Below, one piece after another: positions 41,223 to 49,970 of a stretch of DNA of 64,000 bases. The notes below the pieces were generated by a model. It searched no databases. It had not been told where the DNA came from and saw only the letters and a program-made list of their open reading frames with translations. The stretch's first letter is position 1. Each line of letters opens with the position of its first letter. The stretch is from contig CAJTMY010000004.1 in assembly GCA_910577355.1 (NCBI GenBank), forward strand, positions 1 to 64,000. The letters are read 5' to 3'. The translations under genes were made by a program, and so were the position numbers. The DNA is from an uncultured Muribaculaceae bacterium. Lineage in GTDB: Bacteria; Bacteroidota; Bacteroidia; Bacteroidales; Muribaculaceae.

Positions 41223-41705
41223 CTATTTGTCTTTTTGTTTCTTGCGCCTGCGGCGACCGCATGATCCACACACACCGTAGATATTGAGGGAATAATAACT
41301 CTGTGTAAATCCGGTGAAATGTCGTGATGTGATGAGATCGGTAAGAACTGTATCCCGCACTTCTTTGATCTTTCCGCAGCATGTGCATATCAGATGATGA
41401 TGTGCCGATGTGGTGCCGGTGGCTTTTTCGTATAACGAGGCCTTGTCGTTGAATCGTTGGCGTACCAGCAGGCCGCAGTCTACCAGTAACTCGAGGGTAG
41501 AGTATACTGTGGCGGCAGATACAGGATAACCGTCATCTTTCATGAGTCTGCACAACTCGTCGGCCGACACATGTCCCGGAGCACGCATAACGCGTTCCAT
41601 TATGGCAAAACGCTCTGCTGTCCGGCGCTTTCGGTTGCTCCGGAGATAAAGATCAAACCGCTCTCTGGCGGTAAGCGATGTCTTTGCGGCACACATGATG
41701 CTCAT
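41223..41705 (-). CDS. Fur-family metal-dependent transcriptional regulator
   Basis: A 160-residue winged-helix repressor; alternate ATG at 41696 gives 157. The HTH region (VSADELCRLMKDDGYPVSAATVYSTLELL) is typical. The metal site is HHHLICTCCGKIKEV, with a further CGSCG near the end, so a structural zinc site looks intact. It could sense iron, zinc or peroxide (Fur, Zur, PerR); the family branch is not decided by sequence. Two tandem -7-like boxes lie upstream (41753-41770). It sits just before purA and may be co-transcribed with it. Confidence 0.85.
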   Translation of the reverse strand: MSIMCAAKTSLTARERFDLYLRSNRKRRTAERFAIMERVMRAPGHVSADELCRLMKDDGYPVSAATVYSTLELLVDCGLLVRQRFNDKASLYEKATGTTSAHHHLICTCCGKIKEVRDTVLTDLITSRHFTGFTQSYYSLNIYGVCGSCGRRRRKKQKDK

Positions 41706-41752
41706 GAATAAAGCGGAGCTATGCTAAGGTGGCGGTGCTCCATTTTATGTTG

Positions 41753-41770
41753 CAAACTTACGCAAAATTA
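41753..41770 (-). promoter_or_regulatory. Tandem -7 boxes before the fur gene
   Basis: On the minus strand, TAATTTTG (41763-41770) and TAAGTTTG (41753-41760) lie two bases apart. Each fits TAnnTTTG; neither has a good -33 box. Two nearby start sites are possible. The rest of the 220-base intergenic region to the efflux operon is AT-rich without other clear elements. Confidence 0.4.
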
Positions 41771-41898
41771 TTGGATTAATATCATACGGAAGATACTTTT
41801 TTATCTACATCACAAAGCTTGTGTATGTAATATTCGGCAAAAGGTATACTAATGTGGGTTAAAAGTCGAAATAGCATCGATGTTGAAAATATATTTGT

Positions 41899-41906
41899 TA
41901 ATTTTG
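41899..41906 (+). promoter_or_regulatory. -7 element of the RND efflux operon
   Basis: TAATTTTG lies 19 bases before the TolC-family ATG at 41926, giving a short leader. No TTTG is present at the expected -33 position. Confidence 0.45.
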
Positions 41907-41925
41907 CAATTAGAAAATATATGCC

Positions 41926-43329
41926 ATGACAATTACAGTAAAAAAGATTGTTTCAGCCATGGCCGTTACATTTTGTGCGGTCGTTCAGGCTCAGAACACG
42001 GCTACTTTCAGTCTCGAGGATTGTATAGCCGTCGCATTATCACAGAATCCGACGGTAAAGGTCGCCGATATGGAAGTCCGCAAAGCCGATTATTCGCGGA
42101 AAGAGGCCCTCGGACGTCTCCTGCCTGCATTGAGTTTTGACGGTTCATACAACCGTACTTTGCAAAAGCAGGTGGCATATATGGATCTTGATGCTTTTCC
42201 CGGGGTGGGCGGAGGCGATGAAAGTGATACCCCTCAGCCCGATGCGAAGGCATCCAAAGGCGATGCCGGATTCAAGATGGGACTCGACAACATGTATTCG
42301 CTCGGCTTCCAGGCTTCGGTGCCGGTGATAGCTCCGCAACTGTGGGCATCTCTCAAGATAAGCGACCAGCAGATAGCCCGTGCGGTTGAACAGGCCCGCG
42401 CCTCGCGCCTCGATATGGTGAATCAGGTGAAAAATGCGTATTACGCTCTTCAGCTTGCGCACGATTCCAGACGTGTCGTGCAGGAGAGCTACGATATGGC
42501 TGCATTGACTCATGATACATATGTGAAACGCCATGCCCTCGGCGATGCCTCCGAGTACGAAGTGCTGCGCACTTCTGTGGCGATGAAGAACATAGAGCCT
42601 CAGATGCTGCAATGTGAGATAGCTGTAAAACGCGCCCGACTGCAATTAGCGATCCTGATGGGTGTCGAGGCTGATACACAGTTTGATATCTCGGGCAGCC
42701 TTGCGGATTACGAAGGCTCGATGTACAATGATGTGATGAATATGCAGCCCGATCTCAGCAGCAACACCTCATTGGCCATGAACGCCATAGAGACACGTAC
42801 CCTCGAACGCACACTGTCGATGGAAAAGGCATCATGGTGGCCTACGCTTTCGCTTGCCGGCAATTATAGCTGGAACTCATCAAGCAACGGCTCGCCTTTT
42901 CGCAATTTCAGGTGGACATCCTATTCGGTGGTAGGCCTCTCGCTGTCTATACCAATTTTCCAAGGAGGACAACGTTACAACCGTATCAGGCAGGCGCGCA
43001 TCCAACTCGACGAGATGGCCTATACCCGGGAGAACCTTGTCCGCTCTCTTGATTCGCAAGCCACACTTGCTATTGACAATATAAAGCTGAATGTTAAGCA
43101 GATCGCATCGAGCAAGGAAAGCGTAGGCGAGGCCGAGCGAGCCAACGACATACAGAACCGCAGCTTTGATATCGGAGCCGCAAGCTATCTTGATCTCCGC
43201 GACAGTCAGCTGTCGCTTACACAGGCGCGTCTGTCATATTGTCAGGCTATCTACAACTATCTTGTGGCGGCATCGGATCTTGAGCTGCTGCTCGGCAACG
43301 CTCCTGTCGACAGTTATCTGAGAAAATAA
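41926..43329 (+). CDS. TolC-family outer-membrane efflux channel
   Basis: A 467-residue exported protein (signal peptide about 1-24, ends VQAQ). Two outer-membrane efflux repeats (LEDCIAVALSQNPTVKVADME, and a later GAASYLDLRDSQLSLTQARLSYCQAIYNYL split) form the long alpha-barrel trimer. It works with the adaptor and the RND pump just downstream. The gene heads the operon; the adaptor starts 8 bases later. There is a low-complexity acidic/Gly insert (residues about 92-118, GVGGGDESDTPQPDAKASKGD split) in the first beta region. Confidence 0.92.
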   Translation: MTITVKKIVSAMAVTFCAVVQAQNTATFSLEDCIAVALSQNPTVKVADMEVRKADYSRKEALGRLLPALSFDGSYNRTLQKQVAYMDLDAFPGVGGGDESDTPQPDAKASKGDAGFKMGLDNMYSLGFQASVPVIAPQLWASLKISDQQIARAVEQARASRLDMVNQVKNAYYALQLAHDSRRVVQESYDMAALTHDTYVKRHALGDASEYEVLRTSVAMKNIEPQMLQCEIAVKRARLQLAILMGVEADTQFDISGSLADYEGSMYNDVMNMQPDLSSNTSLAMNAIETRTLERTLSMEKASWWPTLSLAGNYSWNSSSNGSPFRNFRWTSYSVVGLSLSIPIFQGGQRYNRIRQARIQLDEMAYTRENLVRSLDSQATLAIDNIKLNVKQIASSKESVGEAERANDIQNRSFDIGAASYLDLRDSQLSLTQARLSYCQAIYNYLVAASDLELLLGNAPVDSYLRK

Positions 43330-43337
43330 TCACAATT

Positions 43338-44360
43338 ATGAGAATATACAGATTTATAATGCCGCTGTCGATGGCCGTTGTGTTTGCGGCCTGCAGCCAG
43401 AAAGGATCAGACACTGTTGTCGCACAGTCCGAAGATGAGATTCCGGTCGTAGATATTGATGTGGCGCACACACGCCCTGTCGATCTGCTGCGTTCGTATA
43501 CAGCCAATGTCGAGGCGGACAATATCAACAATATCGCGCCGGCGATGAGCAACCGCATACGCTCCATTGCGGTCGATGTGGGTGATCACGTGAGCAAGGG
43601 ACAGGTACTTGTCACTCTTGATGCTGCCAATGCCGATCAGCAGCGTATCAATCTTGAACTTACAGAGCGTGAATACAACCGTGCCGTTGAATTGCTCAAT
43701 ATAGGAGCCGGTACGCAACGTCAGGTCGATCAGCTTAAAGCTCAGCTTGATGCCCAGCGTACACAGTATGATAATACCATGACAAATACCGTGCTGCGCT
43801 CGCCGATATCAGGCGTGATCACAGCCCGCAATTACGATCCGGGCGACATGAGCGGCCAACTTCCGGTACTTACTGTTGGACAGACGACTCCCAATGTCAA
43901 AGTTGTCATCAATGTCAATGAAAGTGATCTGGCTGTTATCAGAAACGGCATGCCGGTCAAAGTCGTTTTTGATGCCTATGAGGGAGAGAATTTCACCGGT
44001 CGGATATCTCGGATAGCTCCGGCCCTGGATATTACTACACGTACATTCCCGGCCGAGGTTACAGTCGCGAATCCTCAGGGGAGGATACGCCCCGGGATGT
44101 TTGCACGCGTGGAGATCAATCTGGGTGTGCGCGACAACGTGGTGGTTCCCGACCGTGCGGTAGTAAAGCAGAACGGTTCGGCCAACAAGTATGTATATAC
44201 ATATTCTGGCGGCAAAGTATCCTACAGGAAAGTTGAGCTCGGCAAGCGCATCGACAACAGCTACGAGCTGCTGTCGGGCATCGGGGACGGAGATACCGTT
44301 GTGGTGTCGGGTCAGGTGCGTCTCGCCGACGGTATTGATGTACAGCTTAAAAAAGACTGA
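43338..44360 (+). CDS. RND efflux periplasmic adaptor lipoprotein
   Basis: A 340-residue membrane fusion protein with lipobox FAAC (Cys19). The lipoyl-like half-motifs (SNRIRSIAVDVGDHVSKGQVLVTLD and TVLRSPISGVITARNYDPGD) flank a short coiled hairpin; then come the beta-barrel and membrane-proximal domains. It bridges the pump and the TolC channel. It lies 8 bases after tolC-like and 5 before the pump. The lipid anchor replaces the N-terminal transmembrane helix of some adaptors. Confidence 0.93.
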   Translation: MRIYRFIMPLSMAVVFAACSQKGSDTVVAQSEDEIPVVDIDVAHTRPVDLLRSYTANVEADNINNIAPAMSNRIRSIAVDVGDHVSKGQVLVTLDAANADQQRINLELTEREYNRAVELLNIGAGTQRQVDQLKAQLDAQRTQYDNTMTNTVLRSPISGVITARNYDPGDMSGQLPVLTVGQTTPNVKVVINVNESDLAVIRNGMPVKVVFDAYEGENFTGRISRIAPALDITTRTFPAEVTVANPQGRIRPGMFARVEINLGVRDNVVVPDRAVVKQNGSANKYVYTYSGGKVSYRKVELGKRIDNSYELLSGIGDGDTVVVSGQVRLADGIDVQLKKD

Positions 44361-44365
44361 TTGCC

Positions 44366-47300
44366 ATGAGTATATACGGCGGCGCGGTAAGGCGCCCTAT
44401 AATGACCACACTGTGCTTTGTGGCAGTTGTGGTATTAGGTATTTTCTCGCTTAAGACACTGCCTATCGATCTTTATCCCGATATCGAGACCAATACGCTG
44501 ATGGTGATGACAACCTATCAGGGTGCATCGGCACAGGATATCGAGCAGAATGTGACGCGCCCGCTCGAGAATGTCCTGAACTCGGTTAGCGATCTGAAAC
44601 ACATTACTTCGGCATCGCGCGAGAATATATCGGTGATTACACTTGAATTTGAATACGGCAAGGACATCGATGTGCTTACCAACGACGTGCGCGACAAACT
44701 CGACATGATATCGTCATCGATGCCTGATGATGCGGAAACACCGGTGATATTCAAGTTCTCTACCGACATGATTCCGATCCTGCTGCTGTCGGTACAGGCC
44801 GAGGAAAGCATGCCCGGGCTTTATAAGATACTCGACGACGCGGTGGCCAATCCGCTCGCGCGTATCTCGGGTGTGGGTTCGGTATCCATATCAGGAGCTC
44901 CGAAACGCGAAATACACATATATGTGGATCCCGCCCGTCTTGAAGCGTATAACCTTACCGTGGAACAGATCGCAAGTGTCGTGGCGGCAGAGAACCGCAA
45001 TATCCCCGGCGGTGTGTTTGATATAGGCTCCGATACATATTCCTTGCGTGTGCAGGGTGAGTTTGAGTCATCCGACCGGATGGCCGACATAGTTGTGGGA
45101 TCATATCAGGGCCGTAATATATATCTGCGAGATGTCGCCCGTGTTGACGATTCGCTCGAGGAACGTTCTCAAACCACCTACAACAATGGCCGTCGGGGTG
45201 CTATGGTCGTGATTCAGAAGCAGAGCGGCGCCAACTCGGTTGAGATTTCAGATAAGGTGCTCAAAATGCTGCCCTCACTGCAGAAGCGTCTGCCTTCGGA
45301 TGTGAAACTCGGCATTATCGTGGATACATCCGACAATATCCGCAATACAATCGACTCGCTCGTGGAGACCGTGATGTATGCGTTGTTGTTTGTGGTGATA
45401 GTGGTGTTCTTCTTCCTCGGCCGATGGCGTGCCACGCTCATAATCACGCTTACTATACCTATATCGCTTATAGCGTCTTTCATATACCTTGCATTAACAG
45501 GAAATTCGCTTAACATAGTCTCGCTGTCGGCATTGTCTATTTCGATCGGTATGGTTGTCGATGATGCTATTGTAGTATTGGAAAACGTCACTACGCATAT
45601 CGAACGCGGATCTGATCCAAAGCAAGCTGCCGTGCATGGTACAAACGAAGTGGCGGTATCAGTAGTTGCATCGACACTTACGCTTATCGCCGTATTCTTC
45701 CCGCTTACGATGGTCACCGGCATGACAGGCGTGCTTTTCCGCCAACTCGGATGGATGGTTACAATCATGATGATCATTTCCACGGTATGCGCCCTGTCGC
45801 TTACTCCGATGCTGTGCTCGCTACTGTTGCGCCGTTACACGCATCATTCCAGGGCATACACGCTGTTTTTCACCCCGATACAGAAAGGGCTGGATGCATT
45901 CGACAACGGATATGCCAGGCTTTTGGGATGGGTTACATCGCACAAACTTGTCACCGTGATGGGCTGTCTGGCCATTTTTGTCGGCTCGATATTCCTGATG
46001 AAACAGGTCGGTACCGAATTTTTCCCTACGGCCGATGACGGACGCCTGTCGGTAAAGCTCGAGACACCTATAGGTACTCGGGTGGAGATATCAGATGAGG
46101 TGACAGCCCGGCTTGTAAAAGAGTGGCAGGAGAAGTATCCGGAGATACAGGTGATCAACTACACTACAGGCTCGGCTTCGAGCGACAACGTGTTTGCATC
46201 GCTCAGCGACAATGGCCCGCATATCGTGTCGATGAATATCCGTCTTACCGATCCAGGCGAGCGTGAGCGTGGCATTACCGAGGTCGCCGCTCTGATGCGT
46301 CGCGATCTGGAACATTATCCTGAGTTCAAAAAAGCTCAGGTAAATGTGGGTGGCAATATGGGCGCGATGGGCGGTGAGGCCTCGATAGATTTTGAGATCT
46401 ATGGATATGATTTTGCCGAGACCGACTCCGTGGCGGCACGCATGCGGCGTATGCTTATGGGACTCGAAGGCACAGCAGATGTCACAATATCGCGTGCCGA
46501 CTATCAGCCCGAATACCGTGTTGACTTCGACCGAGAGAAGCTTGCAATATACGGATTGAATCTTTCGACCGCCGCCAATTATCTGCGCAACCGTATCAAT
46601 GGCCAGATAGCGTCGCGTTTCCGTGAGGATGGCGAGGAGTATGATATAAAGGTAATGTACGATCCAGAGGCCCGCACTTCCATCGCCGATATCGAGAATA
46701 TTCTCATCTACAATTCGGCCGGACAGGCAGTGCGTGTCAAGGACGTCGGCAAGGTAATGGAACATTACACTCCGCCGACTATCGAGCGCAAGGACCGCGA
46801 ACGAATCATTACTGTCAAGACAGTAGTGCAGGGCGTGCCGATGAGCCGGATCGTGGAGCAATCTCTCGCCGAGATAGACAAGATGGATATTCCGCAGGGA
46901 ATCTCCGTGCAGCTTGCCGGCCAATATGAAGACCAACAGGAATCTTTCAGCGATCTTCTTATGCTCGCCGTGCTTATCCTGATACTTGTGTATATTGTAA
47001 TGGCCGCGCAGTTTGAGAGCTACACATACCCGGCAATCATCATGACGTCGGTGATGTTTGCCTTCTCGGGGGTATTCCTGATACTATGGATGTCGGGGCA
47101 TACGCTCAATGTGATGAGTATGATCGGTGCCATAATGCTTATAGGCATCGTGGTGAAGAACGGCATCGTGCTCATCGACTATATATCGCTCAACCGCGAG
47201 CGCGGCCTCAGCATCAAGCGGTCGGTGATCGACGGAGGCCGTTCACGCCTGCGTCCTGTAGTGATGACGTCGCTCACCACTATCCTCGGCATGGTGCCTA

Positions 47301-47491
47301 TGGCATGCGGCACAGGCCAGGGCGCCGAGATGTGGCGGCCGATGGGTACGGCTGTAATAGGCGGTCTCACCTTCTCGACAGTACTCACCCTGTTGTTCGT
47401 GCCGGTGCTCTACTGCATATTCGCCAAGAACGGTATAAAGAACAACCGTCGCAAACATCATAAGAAACTACGTAAAGCCCAAGCAAAGTGA
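44366..47491 (+). CDS. RND (HAE1/AcrB-like) efflux pump
   Basis: A 1041-residue inner-membrane protein with 12 predicted spans and two large periplasmic loops. The proton-relay aspartates are in GMVVDDAIVVLENV (Asp399 and Asp400), and the repeat symmetry with a second block near residue 930 (MLIGIVVKNGIVLIDY) is standard. It exports hydrophobic compounds, perhaps bile salts or drugs, using the proton gradient; substrate unknown. The pump stop overlaps the next start by 4 bases (GTGA). Confidence 0.95.
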   Translation: MSIYGGAVRRPIMTTLCFVAVVVLGIFSLKTLPIDLYPDIETNTLMVMTTYQGASAQDIEQNVTRPLENVLNSVSDLKHITSASRENISVITLEFEYGKDIDVLTNDVRDKLDMISSSMPDDAETPVIFKFSTDMIPILLLSVQAEESMPGLYKILDDAVANPLARISGVGSVSISGAPKREIHIYVDPARLEAYNLTVEQIASVVAAENRNIPGGVFDIGSDTYSLRVQGEFESSDRMADIVVGSYQGRNIYLRDVARVDDSLEERSQTTYNNGRRGAMVVIQKQSGANSVEISDKVLKMLPSLQKRLPSDVKLGIIVDTSDNIRNTIDSLVETVMYALLFVVIVVFFFLGRWRATLIITLTIPISLIASFIYLALTGNSLNIVSLSALSISIGMVVDDAIVVLENVTTHIERGSDPKQAAVHGTNEVAVSVVASTLTLIAVFFPLTMVTGMTGVLFRQLGWMVTIMMIISTVCALSLTPMLCSLLLRRYTHHSRAYTLFFTPIQKGLDAFDNGYARLLGWVTSHKLVTVMGCLAIFVGSIFLMKQVGTEFFPTADDGRLSVKLETPIGTRVEISDEVTARLVKEWQEKYPEIQVINYTTGSASSDNVFASLSDNGPHIVSMNIRLTDPGERERGITEVAALMRRDLEHYPEFKKAQVNVGGNMGAMGGEASIDFEIYGYDFAETDSVAARMRRMLMGLEGTADVTISRADYQPEYRVDFDREKLAIYGLNLSTAANYLRNRINGQIASRFREDGEEYDIKVMYDPEARTSIADIENILIYNSAGQAVRVKDVGKVMEHYTPPTIERKDRERIITVKTVVQGVPMSRIVEQSLAEIDKMDIPQGISVQLAGQYEDQQESFSDLLMLAVLILILVYIVMAAQFESYTYPAIIMTSVMFAFSGVFLILWMSGHTLNVMSMIGAIMLIGIVVKNGIVLIDYISLNRERGLSIKRSVIDGGRSRLRPVVMTSLTTILGMVPMACGTGQGAEMWRPMGTAVIGGLTFSTVLTLLFVPVLYCIFAKNGIKNNRRKHHKKLRKAQAK

Positions 47492-47784
47492 AAGCAATAT
47501 TCATATCATTCGATCAGGCGCATACCGAGCGCATACTGGATATACTTGACCGTCTCAACTGCCGCGGATTCACATCGTGGCAGCAGGTCAACGGTCGCGG
47601 AAGCCGCGCCGGCGAGCCTCACTATGGCAGTCATGCCTGGCCGTCGCTGGCATCGGCCATCCTCACCATGGTGGACGACGAGCGTGTGGAGCCGCTGCTC
47701 GCGCGTCTGCGCGCCATAGACGACGAAAGCCCGCGCCTTGGGCTGCGGGCTTTCGTATGGAAGCTTGAGGAGGAAGGAGTATGA
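47488..47784 (+). CDS. PG0541-family small protein linked to RND pump
   Basis: A 98-residue cytosolic protein with a GTG start that overlaps the pump stop by 4 bases. The start MKAIFISFDQAHTERILDILD and the SHAWPSLASAILTMVDD segment match PG0541 transporter-associated proteins, thought to have a PII-like ferredoxin fold. It may regulate the pump in response to a small ligand, by inference from the PII-like fold and constant gene neighbour. The 3' part contains a perfect 12-base inverted repeat (47723-47756). Confidence 0.82.
   Translation: MKAIFISFDQAHTERILDILDRLNCRGFTSWQQVNGRGSRAGEPHYGSHAWPSLASAILTMVDDERVEPLLARLRAIDDESPRLGLRAFVWKLEEEGV
47723..47756. repeat. Perfect 12-base inverted repeat inside PG0541-like gene
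   Basis: ACGAAAGCCCGC (47723-47734) is the exact complement of GCGGGCTTTCGT (47745-47756), with a 10-base loop. It is GC-rich and followed by a short T-run inside the right arm, so it could act as an in-gene hairpin or weak terminator at the end of the operon. The protein sequence here is ordinary (DESPRLGLRAFV). Confidence 0.6.
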
Positions 47785-47797
47785 GACCCGTAGTGCG

Positions 47798-48196
47798 TTA
47801 ATACGATACCCAGACGGTCGCAGATCCCGACTCGTTCTCTTCAAGGCTCATACTTACGGAAGTTCCGTCGGGCATGATGAACGATACGATGTATCTGTGC
47901 TCGCCGCCCGACCATCTCTCGACTATTGAGGCGCTTTCGCGCCTCATGTCTTTTTCAAAAAGGGTCTTTACCTGCTGTATAAGCTTGCTGTCGCCGTTTA
48001 TTTCCAGTTTCATGTACGAATTTGTGCCCTTTATTATAGTGGCGTCGACAGCAGGATTGCGGTAGTTTGTCTCATTGAATACAGCCATAATGGCCAGATC
48101 CATCTTTGCAGGCGGAGCACTCTCCATGGCGGTGGCGCAACTAACATTGGCCAGATTCAATACCGTGATTATCACGGCGATTAATATGCGTTTCAT
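47798..48196 (-). CDS. Small exported protein of an ECF cassette
   Basis: A 132-residue exported protein. The signal peptide may end at a lipobox-like NVSC (Cys20) or at a standard cut near ATA. The body is a mixed alpha/beta domain (KMDLAIMAVFNET, MKLEINGDSKLIQQVKTLFEKD, EHRYIVSFIMPDG). It resembles, weakly, small exported Bacteroidetes proteins found after ECF sigma and anti-sigma genes (DUF4252/DUF6108-like), but I cannot assign a family firmly. Its start overlaps the anti-sigma-like gene by 4 bases. It ends 13 bases from the end of the PG0541-like gene, convergently. Confidence 0.7.
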   Translation of the reverse strand: MKRILIAVIITVLNLANVSCATAMESAPPAKMDLAIMAVFNETNYRNPAVDATIIKGTNSYMKLEINGDSKLIQQVKTLFEKDMRRESASIVERWSGGEHRYIVSFIMPDGTSVSMSLEENESGSATVWVSY

Positions 48197-48699
48197 AACT
48201 TGCTGTTGTTTATTTGATTGATTAATTCCTTTGATTCACGAATCTCTGTCTCTGTGGCCGATTTCTGTCGGGAGACTTCCTCCATTGTTTCACGAAAGGC
48301 CTTGAGTTCACTTTCCATGTCACGTCGGGCAAGGCTTACTGCCAGTTTCTCGTCTGAGATACGTTTGCCCGACATATATACCTCGGCCCTGAGTGACGTA
48401 TCGTTTTGGTTGTGGCCGTTCATATATATTGTGACGGAAACAGCGGCGAGAACGGCTATTGATGCTGCCGCAACTATGCCGCGCTTATGGAATGCCCGGG
48501 TCGGGCGGCTGTGACGCTTTAGAGCATATTCAAGTCCCATGGCGCGCCGGCAGCTGTCGAGCTGCGGAGTATGAACGTCGGAGAATGCCAATACACGTGC
48601 CAGATCCGCCTCCTCGTGCCGTTCGAGGCTGCTGTTGAAGAAGGCGTCGGCAAGCCGTTCGAGATCTTCCTTGCTCATGTCGTTATAATCCGTATTCAT
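48193..48699 (-). CDS. Single-pass membrane anti-sigma-like protein
   Basis: A 168-residue protein. The N-terminal 70 residues are cytosolic, with helical stretches that could hold a sigma factor; one membrane segment lies at about 74-94 (GIVAAASIAVLAAVSVTIYM); the outside part has a coiled-coil pattern (about 115-165, ELKAFRETMEEVSRQKSATETEI). This layout and the 4-base overlap with the sigma gene upstream suggest an anti-sigma factor. No zinc-binding HxxxCxxC motif is seen, so it is not a ZAS-type protein. Function is inferred from position. Confidence 0.72.
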   Translation of the reverse strand: MNTDYNDMSKEDLERLADAFFNSSLERHEEADLARVLAFSDVHTPQLDSCRRAMGLEYALKRHSRPTRAFHKRGIVAAASIAVLAAVSVTIYMNGHNQNDTSLRAEVYMSGKRISDEKLAVSLARRDMESELKAFRETMEEVSRQKSATETEIRESKELINQINNSKL

Positions 48700-49154
48700 A
48701 ATTCACATTTGTTTCTGATGGTTTTGCGTGCGCGGCTCATGGCCGTGCGTGCGGCCTCGACCGATATGTCGAGACGTTGCGATATCTCTTCGTAATCAAG
48801 CTCGTCGTATACATACATTTCGAATACCTTGCGCACATTGCCTGCAAGGCATCTGTCCACCGTGCGGCGTACATGCTCTATGGTGTCGCGGTGTTCCACT
48901 GTGTCATCGCTTTGAGGAATGTGCATGTCCTCAACACCTGAATTGCGATGCCGCCGACGCAGGGCATCGATGCATATGTTGCGTATGGCGTTGAAATAGT
49001 ATCCGGGCGTACCCTCAGGACGTCGCCACGTCTTTACAAACAGCTCCTGCAGTGCATCTTCGGCCTCGTCGTCGCTGTTCAGTATCGCCGATGCGACACG
49101 TCGTAGCTGAAGCCTCAAAGATAGAAATGTAGATGTCGGTTTATCGTACTTCAT
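48696..49154 (-). CDS. ECF-type RNA polymerase sigma factor
   Basis: A 152-residue group 4 sigma factor. Region 2 has the DDEAEDALQELFVKTWRR core and the GYYFNAIRNICIDALRRR segment that recognises the -10 box; region 4 has the HTH DELDYEEISQRLDISVEAARTAMSRARKTI. It directs transcription of a small regulon and probably of its own operon. The anti-sigma-like gene overlaps by 4 bases downstream. It is not near a SusC/SusD pair, so a nutrient-uptake role is not suggested; the neighbouring TonB receptor on the same strand is a possible target. The lone 49155-49207 upstream space has no clear TAnnTTTG box. Confidence 0.93.
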   Translation of the reverse strand: MKYDKPTSTFLSLRLQLRRVASAILNSDDEAEDALQELFVKTWRRPEGTPGYYFNAIRNICIDALRRRHRNSGVEDMHIPQSDDTVEHRDTIEHVRRTVDRCLAGNVRKVFEMYVYDELDYEEISQRLDISVEAARTAMSRARKTIRNKCEL

Positions 49155-49207
49155 ACACTATAATGACGCACGACATGCCGAAACATAACATGGTAATGTG
49201 AAAAAAA

Positions 49208-49969
49208 TTATTGCTTGCCGTACAGGCGGTGGAAAAGATGCCCCACCATCAGCGCACCGCCTATGATGTTGCCGGCTGTCGACAGCGCGAGGTTCAGGAA
49301 CAGCTGCCCTGCCGATACATCGGCGCCGGCAAGCATGCCGCAAGGGATAAAGAACATGTTGGCGATGCAGTGTTCGTAGCCAAGAGCCACAAATGCTGCC
49401 ACGGGTATCCAGCATGCAAGGGCTTTTGTGCCCAGTGTCTTGGCACCGAGAGCCAGCCATACGGCAAGGCATACGCACCAGTTGGCGCCGATTCCGCGCA
49501 GGAATATCACCCACGGCGACAGCCCGGCTTTGGTCTGTGCTATGTTGCAGACGGCTGTATGATATGGCTCGTTGTCGAATAGTCCGCTGAGGCTTACAAG
49601 CAGTGTTGTAAAAAGCAATGCCCCTATAAAATTGCCTATCCATACCATTGTCCAGTTCTTTACTACCGCAAATACGCCGATACGACGGCTGTTGAGCGCG
49701 GGAATCAGCAGTGCATTGTTGCCGGTGAACAGATCCGCTCCGAATGTGACCACAAGAAACAGACCTACCGGAAAGGCAAGGGCGCTGAGCAATCTTTGGA
49801 CACCCGGGCCGGCGGCCGGAGACACACCTTGGCCGAGCATGACCGATAATGCGCCTCCGAGCGCTATGAACGCACCGGCAAGAACAGAAAGTATGAAAAG
49901 ACGACCCGCCGTGCGGCCGGCCTTGTCGGCGCCCACGGCGGTGGCTGTGATGATGATGTCGCGTTGCAT
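49208..49969 (-). CDS. Formate/nitrite transporter family channel
   Basis: A 253-residue inner-membrane channel of the FNT family (six spans). The segment LGGALSVMLGQGVSP, the FTGNNALL loop (here NALLIPALNSR), NWCVCLAVWLAL and GYEHCIANMFFIP are conserved landmarks. FocA exports or imports formate; NirC moves nitrite; the choice is not settled here. It begins 1 base after the TonB receptor gene and is co-transcribed with it, which is unusual. In a fermenting gut anaerobe, formate exchange is plausible. Confidence 0.9.
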   Translation of the reverse strand: MQRDIIITATAVGADKAGRTAGRLFILSVLAGAFIALGGALSVMLGQGVSPAAGPGVQRLLSALAFPVGLFLVVTFGADLFTGNNALLIPALNSRRIGVFAVVKNWTMVWIGNFIGALLFTTLLVSLSGLFDNEPYHTAVCNIAQTKAGLSPWVIFLRGIGANWCVCLAVWLALGAKTLGTKALACWIPVAAFVALGYEHCIANMFFIPCGMLAGADVSAGQLFLNLALSTAGNIIGGALMVGHLFHRLYGKQ

Positions 49970-49970
49970 G

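Noticed and set aside
41194..41388. Upstream extension of purA
   Set aside because: The family begins at MKVDILLGLQWGDEGKGK; the extension overlaps the fur gene in another frame.
41706..41925. Fur box or other operator in the longest intergenic space
   Set aside because: Only -7-like boxes were found; no convincing palindromic Fur-box was visible.
49155..49207. Auto-regulated ECF promoter
   Set aside because: A weak GTCGTGCGTC-like word is present, but without a matching -35 and without known regulon members it cannot be supported.
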